Positions 43,753-52,579 of a stretch of DNA of 64,000 bases are shown piece after piece. Location: assembly GCF_900108315.1 (NCBI RefSeq), contig NZ_FNVB01000002.1:806001-870000 (forward strand), in the 5' to 3' direction. Each line of letters begins with the position of its first letter. The stretch's first letter is position 1. Both the position numbers and the translations under genes were made by a program. Below the pieces are notes generated by a model. The model searched no databases. It was not told where the DNA came from and saw nothing but the letters and a program-made list of their open reading frames with translations. The stretch is from Saccharopolyspora kobensis (lineage in GTDB: Bacteria; Actinomycetota; Actinomycetes; Mycobacteriales; Pseudonocardiaceae).

Positions 43753-45345
43753 ATGAGCGGGCAGACGCGTGAGCTTGTCGGGCCGATCGCGCGGAGAGCA
43801 GGGGCCGCCGGGCTGATCGTGCTGGGAGACAGGCCTCTGACGATCGAGGACGTGGTAGCGGTCGCCCGGGACGGCGCGCAGGTCACCATCGCTGAGGACG
43901 CCCGCCGAGCGATGACGCGCGCCAGGAGCGTGGTCGAAGGACACGCCTCCTCAGAGCGGGCGATCTACGGAGTTTCCACCGGTTTCGGAGCGTTGGCCAC
44001 GCGGAGGATCGACTCCGCCTCAAGGGCCCGGCTGCAAACATCGTTGATCCGATCGCACGCTGCCGGTTCGGGCCCCGAGGTGGAACGGGAGGTGGTGCGG
44101 GCGCTGATGTTGCTGCGGCTGCAGACCTTCACGACCGGGCACACCGGGGTGCGCCTAGAGGTGGCCGAGCGGTACGCGGGACTCCTGAACGCCCACGCGA
44201 CCCCGGTGGTGCACGAATACGGTTCTCTGGGCTGCTCTGGGGATCTGGCGCCGCTGGCGCACTGCGCGCTGGCCATCATCGGCGAAGGGCCGGTTCGCTC
44301 GGCGCAGGGCGTGGTGCGCGACAGTGCCGAAGTGCTGGCTGAGCTGGGCCACGGCCCACTCGCGCTCGGCGCGAAGGAAGGGCTCGCTCTGATCAACGGC
44401 ACGGACGGAATGCTCGGCATGCTCGTCCTGGCCGTGCACGACCTGCGCCAGCTGCTGACCTGCGCAGATGTGGCAGCCGCGATGAGCGTGGAAGCGCTCT
44501 TGGGGACCGATCGCGTCTTCGCCGCCGAGTTGCAGGCGCTACGCCCGCATGCGGGCCAGGCGGCTTCAGCAGCCAATCTCACTGCGCTGCTGGCATCCTC
44601 GGAGATCATGGCCAGTCACCGGGAAGAGGACTGCACCGTGGTGCAGGACGCCTATTCCCTGCGCTGTGCGCCCCAGGTCGCTGGCGCCGTCCGCGACACC
44701 GTCGAGCACGCCGCCCGCATCGCGCAGGTCGAGCTCAACAGCGCGGTCGACAACCCGGCGGTGCTCGATGACAGGCGCATTGAGAGCAACGGGAACTTTC
44801 ATGGCGCCCCGATCGCGTACGTGCTGGACTTCCTTTCCATCGTGGCCGCCGATCTGGCTTCGATCAGCGAGCGGCGGACCGACCGCTTGCTCGACCCGGC
44901 CCGCTCCAACGGTCTTCCGGCGTTCCTGGCCGCCGCCCCCGGTCTGGATTCCGGGCTCATGATCGCGCAGTACACGCAGGCGGCACTGGTCAGTGAAATG
45001 AAGCGGCTGGCTGTGCCGGCCAGCGTTGACTCGATCCCCTCGTCAGCCATGCAGGAAGACCACGTGTCGATGGGATGGTCGTCTGCGCGCAAGTTGCGGC
45101 GCGCGATCGATGCGCTCACTCGGGTCTTGAGCGTGGAGGTGATGACCGCCGCCCGAGGACTGGACTTGCGCGCACCCCTGCAACCATCCCCCGCCACTGC
45201 GTCCGTCGTGCGGCTGCTGCGCGAGCGGGTGCCCGGCCCAGGTGCCGACCGGTGGTTGAGTCCCGAAATCGAGCGCACCGTGCAGTTGCTGGCCTCCGGC
45301 TCGGTGGTAGAAGCGGCAGAGGCAGTGGCCGGACATCTCGCCTGA
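43753..45345 (+). CDS. hutH: Histidine ammonia-lyase-type enzyme (HutH family)
   Basis: A 530-residue aromatic amino acid ammonia-lyase. The MIO-forming loop is GSLGCSGDLAPLAH; the triad is Cys161-Ser162-Gly163, where many enzymes have Ala, but I recall Cys at this place in Streptomyces HutH as well. Other active-site segments are YGVSTGFG, NGTDGMLG, NGNFHG and MQEDHVSMGW. ATG 43753 has GAGGAG 5 nt upstream. It is divergent from the PTS-like gene and carries the shared operator. Histidine to urocanate is the likely reaction; no hutU, hutI or hutG gene is present, so another substrate is possible. Confidence 0.87.
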   Translation: MSGQTRELVGPIARRAGAAGLIVLGDRPLTIEDVVAVARDGAQVTIAEDARRAMTRARSVVEGHASSERAIYGVSTGFGALATRRIDSASRARLQTSLIRSHAAGSGPEVEREVVRALMLLRLQTFTTGHTGVRLEVAERYAGLLNAHATPVVHEYGSLGCSGDLAPLAHCALAIIGEGPVRSAQGVVRDSAEVLAELGHGPLALGAKEGLALINGTDGMLGMLVLAVHDLRQLLTCADVAAAMSVEALLGTDRVFAAELQALRPHAGQAASAANLTALLASSEIMASHREEDCTVVQDAYSLRCAPQVAGAVRDTVEHAARIAQVELNSAVDNPAVLDDRRIESNGNFHGAPIAYVLDFLSIVAADLASISERRTDRLLDPARSNGLPAFLAAAPGLDSGLMIAQYTQAALVSEMKRLAVPASVDSIPSSAMQEDHVSMGWSSARKLRRAIDALTRVLSVEVMTAARGLDLRAPLQPSPATASVVRLLRERVPGPGADRWLSPEIERTVQLLASGSVVEAAEAVAGHLA

Positions 45346-45554
45346 CCCCGCTCCGCCTCCCCCGCCCGCGAATTCGTTGGCAGCGCTGCGAAGGCGCTCA
45401 AGAACAGCGCTTCATCACCAAAAGCACCGGTGACCGGCGCCTGACCTGTCCAGATGGCGCCCCTGCCCCACCGTCCCTGAGCACTGGGTGCCAGTGAGCG
45501 TGCCAGGGGCCATCACCGCGGCGCCCCTCAGCGGTGTCGTCATGAACGTTTGCC

Positions 45555-45591
45555 CCACCGTCAGGGAGCCGGAGCGGCTCCCTGACGGTGG
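45555..45591. terminator. Perfect 16-bp stem hairpin between convergent genes
   Basis: CCACCGTCAGGGAGCC (45555-45570), loop GGAGC, then the exact complement to 45591. It lies in the 500-bp gene-free gap between the hutH-like and TIM-barrel genes, which converge, so bidirectional termination is likely. It is 210 bp after the hutH-like stop, far for a simple terminator. Nothing else was recognised in 45346-45845. Confidence 0.6.
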
Positions 45592-45845
45592 CTCCACCAC
45601 GCGGAAGGACAAACGACCTCCCGCACCCGGCAACCTTGGCCGCCTGTGCGTTGCTCGACATCGACAGAGCAGGAGCCATCGTCGACTTCGCCTGATGCAC
45701 CGAGAAGAATGCACACCGGTAGAACTCGCGGCTGCCTCCCCAGGAGTCACCGAAGCCGGCACGCATCAGCCGCAAGATGAGAGGAAACCTCGATCGAGTT
45801 GGAGACCGACATCGACGCGGGACCCACCACCCATGCCCGTTCGAG

Positions 45846-46721
45846 TCAGCTGACGGACGCGACGGCCTTCTGACCCGCACTGATGTACGTTGCTGCCGTC
45901 TGCGCAACCGCCATCCGCGCCACGTCGTCAAAAGAGGTGCCCACGACGATGATGTCGACGCCGGTGCCCCGGAAGGCGCGGAAGTTCTCCGCGTTGATTC
46001 CGCCTTCGGCCAAGGTGGGCACCGAAACGGTTTCGACCAGGGCCGCAAGACGGTCACGGATTTCGACGGGGATCTCACCAGCAGCGGCCCCACCGTAGGA
46101 CATGCCCGTCATCAGGCCGATCATATCGGCTCCGATCCCCTCCATCTGCTTGGCGACCTTGGCCACTTCTCCGGGCGTGGCGGCCGCAATGCCGAACGGA
46201 TGCCGGTCCTCGGGGTGGGCGATGTAGGCGTCGACCGTCAGACCATAGCGGTGCGCGACCGCGATCCAGTCCTCCAAGTCGGCGAGGCTGGACTTGTGCG
46301 TGTGCAATCCATCAGCACCCGCACGGGCCAAGTCGTAGAAGTGCTGCTCGCGCAGGGCAACAGGCTGCACCTCGGTGAACCCGCCGGGGATGCCGACAGT
46401 GACGAACACCTCGGGACCGGCGACGGCCCGAACACCGGCGACGACGCGGTCGATCTCAGCCAGGTCCAGCTCGTGGCGCACGCTCTCGGCATTGTGCATG
46501 TCCTTGACGCCATGCAGTCCTCGCGCCAGCGCGATAGCAGGGTGGTTCGGCTCGAGAAGGCGCACGCCGGCATCGACGACGGCCTTGGCCAGACGGGAGT
46601 CGTCGGCGGTAATTCCGGTGCTCAGCAGGGTCGTTCCGCCGTGGTCGGTGATCGCCTCGCGAACCTTGGCGATCGCGTGGGCGCGACGGCGATCCATGTC
46701 AGCGGACTGAAAGTTGATCAC
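45846..46721 (-). CDS. Phosphate-binding TIM-barrel protein of unknown function
   Basis: A 291-residue beta/alpha barrel. Strands are visible at TTLLSTGIT, GVRLLEPNH, EVFVTVGIPGG, GADGLHTHKS, LTVDAYIAHPED, GADMIGLMTG, VPTLAEGGI and VDIIVVGTSF. The last two (AEGGINAENF, VVGTSFDDV) form the typical phosphate-binding site shared by HisA/F, ThiE and related barrels. GTG 46721 with AGAAAGG 6 nt upstream is chosen. Two operator motifs lie upstream, linking it to the PTS-like and hutH-like genes. It probably acts on a phosphorylated product of that pathway. Confidence 0.7.
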   Translation of the reverse strand: MINFQSADMDRRRAHAIAKVREAITDHGGTTLLSTGITADDSRLAKAVVDAGVRLLEPNHPAIALARGLHGVKDMHNAESVRHELDLAEIDRVVAGVRAVAGPEVFVTVGIPGGFTEVQPVALREQHFYDLARAGADGLHTHKSSLADLEDWIAVAHRYGLTVDAYIAHPEDRHPFGIAAATPGEVAKVAKQMEGIGADMIGLMTGMSYGGAAAGEIPVEIRDRLAALVETVSVPTLAEGGINAENFRAFRGTGVDIIVVGTSFDDVARMAVAQTAATYISAGQKAVASVS

Positions 46722-46778
46722 GAGCGACCTTTCTCCGGAGATGTCTCGTCGCGGCCGACTCGAGTACCGCAACGAGAC

Positions 46779-46794
46779 AAAGATATATACCTTT
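46779..46794. promoter_or_regulatory. HutC-type operator motif upstream of TIM-barrel gene (proximal)
   Basis: AAAGATATATACCTTT; its complement AAAGGTATATATCTTT is the best match to the shared consensus. It begins 58 bp upstream of the TIM-barrel start. Confidence 0.6.
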
Positions 46795-46835
46795 GATATC
46801 CAGCGGTCAACCACGTCAAGTTAGCCTCCTAGGTC

Positions 46836-46851
46836 AAAGGTGCATATCTTT
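46836..46851. promoter_or_regulatory. HutC-type operator motif upstream of TIM-barrel gene (distal)
   Basis: AAAGGTGCATATCTTT, matching the consensus at 14 of 16 positions. It lies 57 bp from the proximal copy, about five to six helical turns, allowing looping between two dimers. Confidence 0.55.
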
Positions 46852-47643
46852 AAGGCCGCGCTGGTAGGCGCCGTCCCGGGAACAGGCCAACATGGCCGGT
46901 ACCGGAGGACTGCCATCGAGTCACCTCGCGCCGCGACGAGAGCGTCGCCACCGTCATGAGGGCCCGGGGCTCGCCGGCCCGTCACAGAACGGCCTCATCC
47001 ACGCCCAAGTCGACCAGGACCTGCCGGGGCGGCAGCGGAGAGCTGACCTCGTCGAGCGCCTACGTCTGCTCCCGACACCTTTGCTGGCTGCTGCTGCGGC
47101 GGTGATGGGCTGCGGCGTGTTCGCCAGGCCTCGGTTTTCGGCGAGGCGCTCGGATTGTGGTCTCGAAAGCACTGCGAGCCAAAGCGCCGGCTGATGCTCT
47201 GCGCTGAACACCCAAGGGCGTTCGGCCCGCAGCGCCTTCCCGTCCCTGAAGGCGGTTTCCTCGTAGTACGGGCGTGCGACGATCTGAATTGGGCCCCGAG
47301 ATGGATCACATAGTTGACCACCGAGAAGACGGACCCAGCGGCAGCAGTGAGGAATACCAGTCGCAGGCTTGCTGAAAACCCGTGGGACAAAAGAACATTC
47401 GAGACTTGCACGCTAACCACACGCCTTCGCCTGCCTGGCGTCGGTTGATCGGCGAAGCCGCTTTCACCGGGTTGGCTGCACACGCGGCGAGTGGCGGGCA
47501 AAAGGTGAGGAGCTGCACGCAGTGCGCTGTGTCTTGGCTTTCGCGGACACCGCGCACCGGGTGCTCTGGCGTCAGTGAGCTTCCCTGTTACCGGAAACCT
47601 GGCTGCTCCCCCGTCGCTGTCGATCTTCTGCGACCATGGGATC
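46852..47643. other. 800-bp stretch without a confident gene
   Basis: A minus-strand frame near 46954-47260 reads ARPYYEETAFRDGKALRAER and LWLAVLSRPQSERLAENRG, which is more protein-like than its surroundings but has no start, family or ribosome-binding site that I recognise. It may be a decayed gene end. The promoter of the NACHT gene should lie at the right-hand end. Confidence 0.4.
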
Positions 47644-50079
47644 ATGGGGGAGGACGGTGATGGTGTTTCGAAGCACTCGCCAGCGGTCACGCGCAACGAG
47701 GTCAGCGGTGTGGTCAGTGGCCCGGTGGTGCAGGCTGGCTCGATTTCTGGCGGTGTCGTCATCACCACCGGGACTCCGACCCAGTCCGAGGTGGACAAGT
47801 GGACCGAGGGCCTGGCCCTGGGTGTGCAGAAACTGTGGCGGCGAGAAGAAGCTCATCGCCGGATCCATGACCCGGTAGCGCTGCCGGTGCGCTGGCACCC
47901 CAACCCGGAATTGGCCGATCAGTGGGCCAACATCCGCCGCCTTCCAGCTGGCGCCGCTGCCGAGCCCTTGGCTCTGTCTGGGAGTATCGACCAGCTTGGT
48001 GAGATCTATCGGAGCATCCCGTCCGGTCGGCTGGTTCTGCTCGGCGCGGCTGGTTCCGGAAAAACCGTGTTGGCCGCCCGCTTGGCGTTGGATCTGTTAG
48101 AAGCCCACGAGCCTGGTCATCGGGTTCCGGTCATTGTCAGTGTCGGCTCCTGGAACCCCACGACCACACCGCTGCACGTGTGGCTGGCTGAGCAACTCGC
48201 CCGTGACCACCCCGGCCTGGCCGCCCCTGTCCAGAAGCGTGGGCCTTCTCGGGCCGCCGCGCTGATCGACGCCGACCGGGTTCTGCCCATTCTGGATGGT
48301 TTCGACGAAATCGATGCCGGTTTGCATCGGGCCGCGCTGCGCCAGCTCAACACCATCACGGACACCCCGATCGTGGTCACCAGCCGGGTCGAGGAGTACA
48401 CCAGTGCAGTGCACGGCGCGGACGTTTTCACCGGAGCCGCCGTCGTCGAACTCGACGACCTGACCCTGCACGACCTGGCCGCGTACCTGCCTCGCACTGC
48501 GGCCGGGAACCGCACCGGAATCTGGGACCCGGTCCTGCAGCGGATGCGCGCTGAACCACACGCCCCGGGGCCGGCCATGCTGCGCCAAGTCCTGACCAAC
48601 CCGTTGATGGTGTTCCTGGCCCGCACCATCTACAGCGATCGCCCAGGCCAGAACCCCGCAGAACTGCTCGACACCCACCAGTTCCCCGCCGAACCGGCCC
48701 TGCAAGACCACCTGCTGGCCGAGTTCGTGCCCGCCGTGTACCAAGCCGACCAACCAGGCAGCCGTCCAGGGTGGCCCATCGACCGCGCTCACCGGTACTT
48801 GACCTATCTCGCCCACCATATCCGCAAAGCAGGCACCCACGATCTGGGGTGGTGGCAGCTCCGCGACACCATTCCCCGATCACACCGCACCATCATCTTC
48901 GCGCTGCTGGACGGGTTCATCACCTGGCTCATGTTCGGGCTCACGAATGGCCTGGCATTCTGGCTCACGAACGGAGCCCCGCAGGGGCGTCGGCTCGGAT
49001 CTGTGGACGGGCCTGCAGATGGGATCGTGTACGGGTTCGTGGTCGGGCTCGTGTACGGGCTCCCGGCCATGCTGGTAAGCGGGCTCGTGGTCGCATTGAC
49101 AGTCGGGCTCACCAAAGCACTCCGCGGCCAACGCAGGCGGGACAATCCGCGCTTCCTCTCCACCAAGTTCGCCATCGCGCTCGGGACCGGACTCGGCACT
49201 GGGCTCGCGAGCGCACTCGCGTACGGGCTCATGGTCGGGCTCGCCGCCCAGCTCGCGTACGGGTTCAAGGGCGTGGGCAGCGCGGTCAGTAATGGGCTCC
49301 TGCAGGGACCTGCGTTCGGGACTGGGGCCACGTACGGCCTGAGAGTTGGGCTCCGGCAGTTCGGGGTCGAGACCCAGGCCGCGCTCGTGGCCGGGATCGT
49401 GACCGGTCTCACTGCTGGGCTCTTGGTCATGGTCCTGGCCGGGCTCTCGGCCAGGCGTATTCGTGTCCGCTCCGCAGGACCTCCGCCGAGCCGTACGCGC
49501 CTTCAGATCCGCGGCCGGGGCCGATTCATCGCCGGCAAGTTCGGACTCGGGTTCGTGTTCGGGTTCGGGGGCGGGTTCGTGGTCGAGTTCGTCGATGGGA
49601 TCGCCTTGCCCGGGGCAGGGCTCGCCGATGGGCTCCTTGACGGACTGCCGTTCGGGCTGTGGGTCGGGTTCATGTCCGTACTCGCGTTCGGGCTTGAGGC
49701 ACCCGTTGATGCGGCTGATGTGGTCGGTGTTGGGGAGTCGCTGTCCCGAGACCGGCGAAACGCCATCCGAAAGATGCTCGCGGTCGGACTCGCGCTCGGC
49801 GTGCTGGCCGCTGACATAAACGGGCTGCCATTCGGGCTCGCGACTGCGGTCGTGGCGGGGTTTGTGGGTGTTCGCGCTACGAGCGCCTGGCTCTACTGGC
49901 TAGTTCTGGTGCGGGGGTGGCTGCCCCTGACCGGTCGCCTGCCCTGGCGGGTTCAGGCCTTCCTCACCGACGCCTATCAGCGCGGCGTGTTGCGGCAAAC
50001 CGGGGTGGTGTACCAGTTCCGCCACGCCCGGCTGCAAGATCACCTCATCACCAAGGCACCGAATGCGGTGGAGGACTGA
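47644..50079 (+). CDS. NACHT NTPase with N-terminal amyloid-type motif and GL-rich membrane tail
   Basis: An 811-residue protein. Residues 18-41 (NEVSGVVSGPVVQAGSISGG) resemble the amyloid signalling motifs (RHIM-like VQAG core) of bacterial NLR-like proteins. The NACHT domain has the Walker A GAAGSGKT at 134-141, Walker B VLPILDGFDEID, and the sensor TPIVVTSRVEEY. From about residue 415 the protein becomes a long membrane-associated region of repeated GL/GF segments (GLTNGLAFWL, GLVYGL, GTGLGTGLASAL). It ends with VYQFRHARLQDHL, common at the end of actinobacterial NACHT proteins. The start is uncertain (weak ribosome-binding site). Likely a sensor-type STAND ATPase in defence or signalling. 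Confidence 0.82.
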   Translation: MGEDGDGVSKHSPAVTRNEVSGVVSGPVVQAGSISGGVVITTGTPTQSEVDKWTEGLALGVQKLWRREEAHRRIHDPVALPVRWHPNPELADQWANIRRLPAGAAAEPLALSGSIDQLGEIYRSIPSGRLVLLGAAGSGKTVLAARLALDLLEAHEPGHRVPVIVSVGSWNPTTTPLHVWLAEQLARDHPGLAAPVQKRGPSRAAALIDADRVLPILDGFDEIDAGLHRAALRQLNTITDTPIVVTSRVEEYTSAVHGADVFTGAAVVELDDLTLHDLAAYLPRTAAGNRTGIWDPVLQRMRAEPHAPGPAMLRQVLTNPLMVFLARTIYSDRPGQNPAELLDTHQFPAEPALQDHLLAEFVPAVYQADQPGSRPGWPIDRAHRYLTYLAHHIRKAGTHDLGWWQLRDTIPRSHRTIIFALLDGFITWLMFGLTNGLAFWLTNGAPQGRRLGSVDGPADGIVYGFVVGLVYGLPAMLVSGLVVALTVGLTKALRGQRRRDNPRFLSTKFAIALGTGLGTGLASALAYGLMVGLAAQLAYGFKGVGSAVSNGLLQGPAFGTGATYGLRVGLRQFGVETQAALVAGIVTGLTAGLLVMVLAGLSARRIRVRSAGPPPSRTRLQIRGRGRFIAGKFGLGFVFGFGGGFVVEFVDGIALPGAGLADGLLDGLPFGLWVGFMSVLAFGLEAPVDAADVVGVGESLSRDRRNAIRKMLAVGLALGVLAADINGLPFGLATAVVAGFVGVRATSAWLYWLVLVRGWLPLTGRLPWRVQAFLTDAYQRGVLRQTGVVYQFRHARLQDHLITKAPNAVED

Positions 50080-50208
50080 TCCGCGAGGTGCTCCCCGCAT
50101 CGTCGAGGAAATCTCGGGCGGACGCGCTGACTACGCGTGATCACACGGCCATAGGCGTTGACCTGCGAGTTCGCTATGACCCAGCCGATCGGGGCCGCCC
50201 AGATAAAA

Positions 50209-50232
50209 ATTCACCCGGCGAGCCGGGTGAAT
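50209..50232. terminator. Bidirectional intrinsic terminator
   Basis: ATTCACCCGGC and its exact complement are separated by GA. A run of A precedes the stem (50205-50209) and CGATTTT follows, so both strands have a T tract. It sits between the convergent NACHT and TIR genes. Confidence 0.8.
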
Positions 50233-50331
50233 CGATTTTGCGCCCGAAGCGGACTTGCACACCATTCCACCGACCTCGCGCTGCCGGAGATCGGCCAAAC
50301 CGGAGTCGGGCGGCTTCCCGCTGTGCGAAGG

Positions 50332-52002
50332 TCAGGCCGTGACCACGGCACCTTCGTGGGTTCCGTAAATGATGAGTGCTTCCTCAATGTCGGGCGCGAC
50401 AGAAAGGACGCGGTCCATGGGCGTTGCGATCGATTGTTCGGCCTCGGGGCCTGACGCATTGACCGAGTAAACCTTGTCGCGTAGGTCCTGGCGCCGGGCG
50501 TACGCTTTCACGATCTCGAATTTCGGGTCCCACGCTGCGGCGGGTTGGTCCTCGTAGAGGCCGGGCGGACTGATCGCGGACCACTCTGTCGACCATTTGT
50601 TGGGGATCGGATCCTCGACGATGTGCTGCAAGGAGTTGTCCGCGCCCAGGGCGATCAGATGCAATCGCTGGCGGTCATCTTTGACCACCGCCGGCGAGGT
50701 CGCGAGTTTCGCCCCTCCGACCTGCTGCCATGACCAAGATTCCGAGGGCGGTCGCTGCCGGTCCTCGGCCCAGGTGTACACACTGCTGCTTTTGTCGGTC
50801 AACGCGAAAACCCGCAGTTCGCGGTTCACGTCTTGGTGGACCGTTGGGTCATCCCAGAGGCCGGGGCCGGGCATTAACACTGGGGAATCCCACTTGTACT
50901 CGCTCGGATCGCTTTGCGCGGTCCGCCAAAGCCGTCCTCCGTTGTCCCTGGTGAACACCACGAGCCTGCCACTGGCATCCTGGGCCGCCGCCGGCCGCCC
51001 GCGCATGTCGGAGGCTCCGGGGATCGGGAGCCAGTTGTCCTGCGGGGGTTCCGACTCGACGTTGGAGTTGTACCGCAGGGTGCCATCGATGTCGACCGCG
51101 AATGCGATCAATCGGCCCCGCGCGTCGGGCACGACGGTCGGCGCGTCGCCGACGTTGCCGCCGAGGTTGCCGTCGAGGGTGACATGCTCTTTGAAGTTCG
51201 ACTGCTTGTAGCGCGCAACCGTGTTGTCCGAATTTTTCGCCAGGATGACCATCGTGCCATCAGCGGCCAAGCCGGCCGCTCCGCCGGGGAGCTTTCCGCA
51301 CCAGTCGTGGGTGCTGCGTTCGGCGCACGCGGTCGGCGGCGGTAGCGGCGGATGCGCTTCCAGCTGTGACGACGGGGTCACCGGGGTCGGTCGACCCTGC
51401 GATGTGTCTGGCGGGGCCCATGAAATCCCGAACCGCAGCACCACTACCACGAGCGCGAGCACAAGGACGGCGGTGACTATCAGGACGGGCAGCTTCCGCC
51501 TCGGCCTCCGAGATTCGACACCGTCGATGCCGCTGAGCAGGACTTCGTCGCCTGACTTTGATCCTGAAGCAACCCCGATGGACCCCAGCTTGCCTTTTGC
51601 CGCGTTGACGATATCTTTTATGCTGCTCACGCGGGCGTCCAGGTAAGCGACACTCGTGAGCATTCCGGGAAGCTCGGAGTCGTCCAGTCGGACCGGGAGT
51701 ATGTATGGCGAAGGCTGCTGCAAGCCGCGGTCCTGGGCGCTTTGCCGCTCCCAGTTCGTCCACTTCTTCTCAAGATAGTAGCGAGAGATGAACAGGACCA
51801 CATACCGCGCGCGTCCGCCATACACGACTTTCAGGTAATCAATCAGGTTCTCCCCCCAGAGCTGATCCTGGATGTCCTGATCATAAAATACCTTAATGCC
51901 TTCTTTCTGCAGCTCGCGAACAACGCGTTCCACATAATCACGATCTTCGCCGGCGAAAGAGACGGCGATGTCGTATTCGTAGCCATCGCGTGCAGAAGAC
52001 AC
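50332..52002 (-). CDS. TIR domain - transmembrane helix - beta-propeller lectin-like receptor
   Basis: A 556-residue protein. Residues 8-130 form a TIR domain: YDIAVSFAGEDRDYV, the BB-loop region VFYDQDIQDQLWGENL, and the putative catalytic Glu85 in KKWTNWERQSA, as in NAD-cleaving TIRs. A basic stretch (RRPRRK) leads into one membrane helix (about 171-191), so the TIR faces the cytoplasm. A Pro-rich linker precedes about 310 extracellular residues with six to seven repeats of a GxLxxFxxDxxGxLxR type (GRLIAFAVDIDGTLRYNS, GRLVVFTRDNGGRLWR, QRLHLIALGADNSLQH), like PLL-type or tectonin propeller lectins. GTG 52002 or TTG 52005 starts it. Confidence 0.82.
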   Translation of the reverse strand: MSSARDGYEYDIAVSFAGEDRDYVERVVRELQKEGIKVFYDQDIQDQLWGENLIDYLKVVYGGRARYVVLFISRYYLEKKWTNWERQSAQDRGLQQPSPYILPVRLDDSELPGMLTSVAYLDARVSSIKDIVNAAKGKLGSIGVASGSKSGDEVLLSGIDGVESRRPRRKLPVLIVTAVLVLALVVVVLRFGISWAPPDTSQGRPTPVTPSSQLEAHPPLPPPTACAERSTHDWCGKLPGGAAGLAADGTMVILAKNSDNTVARYKQSNFKEHVTLDGNLGGNVGDAPTVVPDARGRLIAFAVDIDGTLRYNSNVESEPPQDNWLPIPGASDMRGRPAAAQDASGRLVVFTRDNGGRLWRTAQSDPSEYKWDSPVLMPGPGLWDDPTVHQDVNRELRVFALTDKSSSVYTWAEDRQRPPSESWSWQQVGGAKLATSPAVVKDDRQRLHLIALGADNSLQHIVEDPIPNKWSTEWSAISPPGLYEDQPAAAWDPKFEIVKAYARRQDLRDKVYSVNASGPEAEQSIATPMDRVLSVAPDIEEALIIYGTHEGAVVTA

Positions 52003-52579
52003 CAACCCTACCCCCGGCAGTATTCCTTTAAAGTACGTTCAAGCCCGCATAGGCACGTCTTGTATACGTCGCCCAACAGGAAGCGCCAAGGTGAGCTTAC
52101 ATCAGTGTGATCCACACTACGGCCCGACCCCACTCTGGGTGCCCGGAGCGCTACGAGGAGTTCGCGCACAAGTTGCGGTCAACTCGCTCCAGGCGCGAGA
52201 GGAGCGAATCGACGCCAGGGCTGTACCCCTATCAGCGAGGTCGGTGGCGTTCTGGCCGCGGTGGCTCTCGACTCCACCGCGCTTCTCGGCGTAGGCATGG
52301 TGGGGCCAGCACGGAGGCCGACACCGTTGCTCGTGCAAGAGCTTGCCACATGGCAATCAAATCGGTGAGCGCGTCGGGGCACGACGCGTCGCTGGCCCAT
52401 CTCGGTCGACAGCGCCGAGTCGACTGCGCCGATTGGGGCTGCGGACCGCATGAACTGCAGGTGAGCGGCTGGTCGTCATCGGGTTTTTCGCTTTGGCGGG
52501 CTGAGGAAACATCATCTCGGGGTACGGTTGTTCCTGCGACGCCGTCGTGACTGAGTGTGCCGATGCGGAGGAGCGGTCC
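52003..52579. other. Divergent intergenic region before the ATP-grasp operon
   Basis: About 575 bp without a convincing gene. The left end (52020-52070) is relatively AT-rich and should contain the promoter of the TIR gene; the right end (52490-52560) that of the ATP-grasp operon. Confidence 0.5.

Noticed and set aside
44233..44241. Cys-Ser-Gly instead of Ala-Ser-Gly in the ammonia-lyase MIO loop
   Set aside because: At first looked like a defective cofactor site, but I recall the same Cys in Streptomyces HutH proteins, so it is not evidence of inactivity.
46995..47798. Minus-strand frame of 267 codons before the NACHT gene
   Set aside because: Overlaps the NACHT start antisense and has no recognisable domain; only a short internal stretch in another frame looks protein-like.
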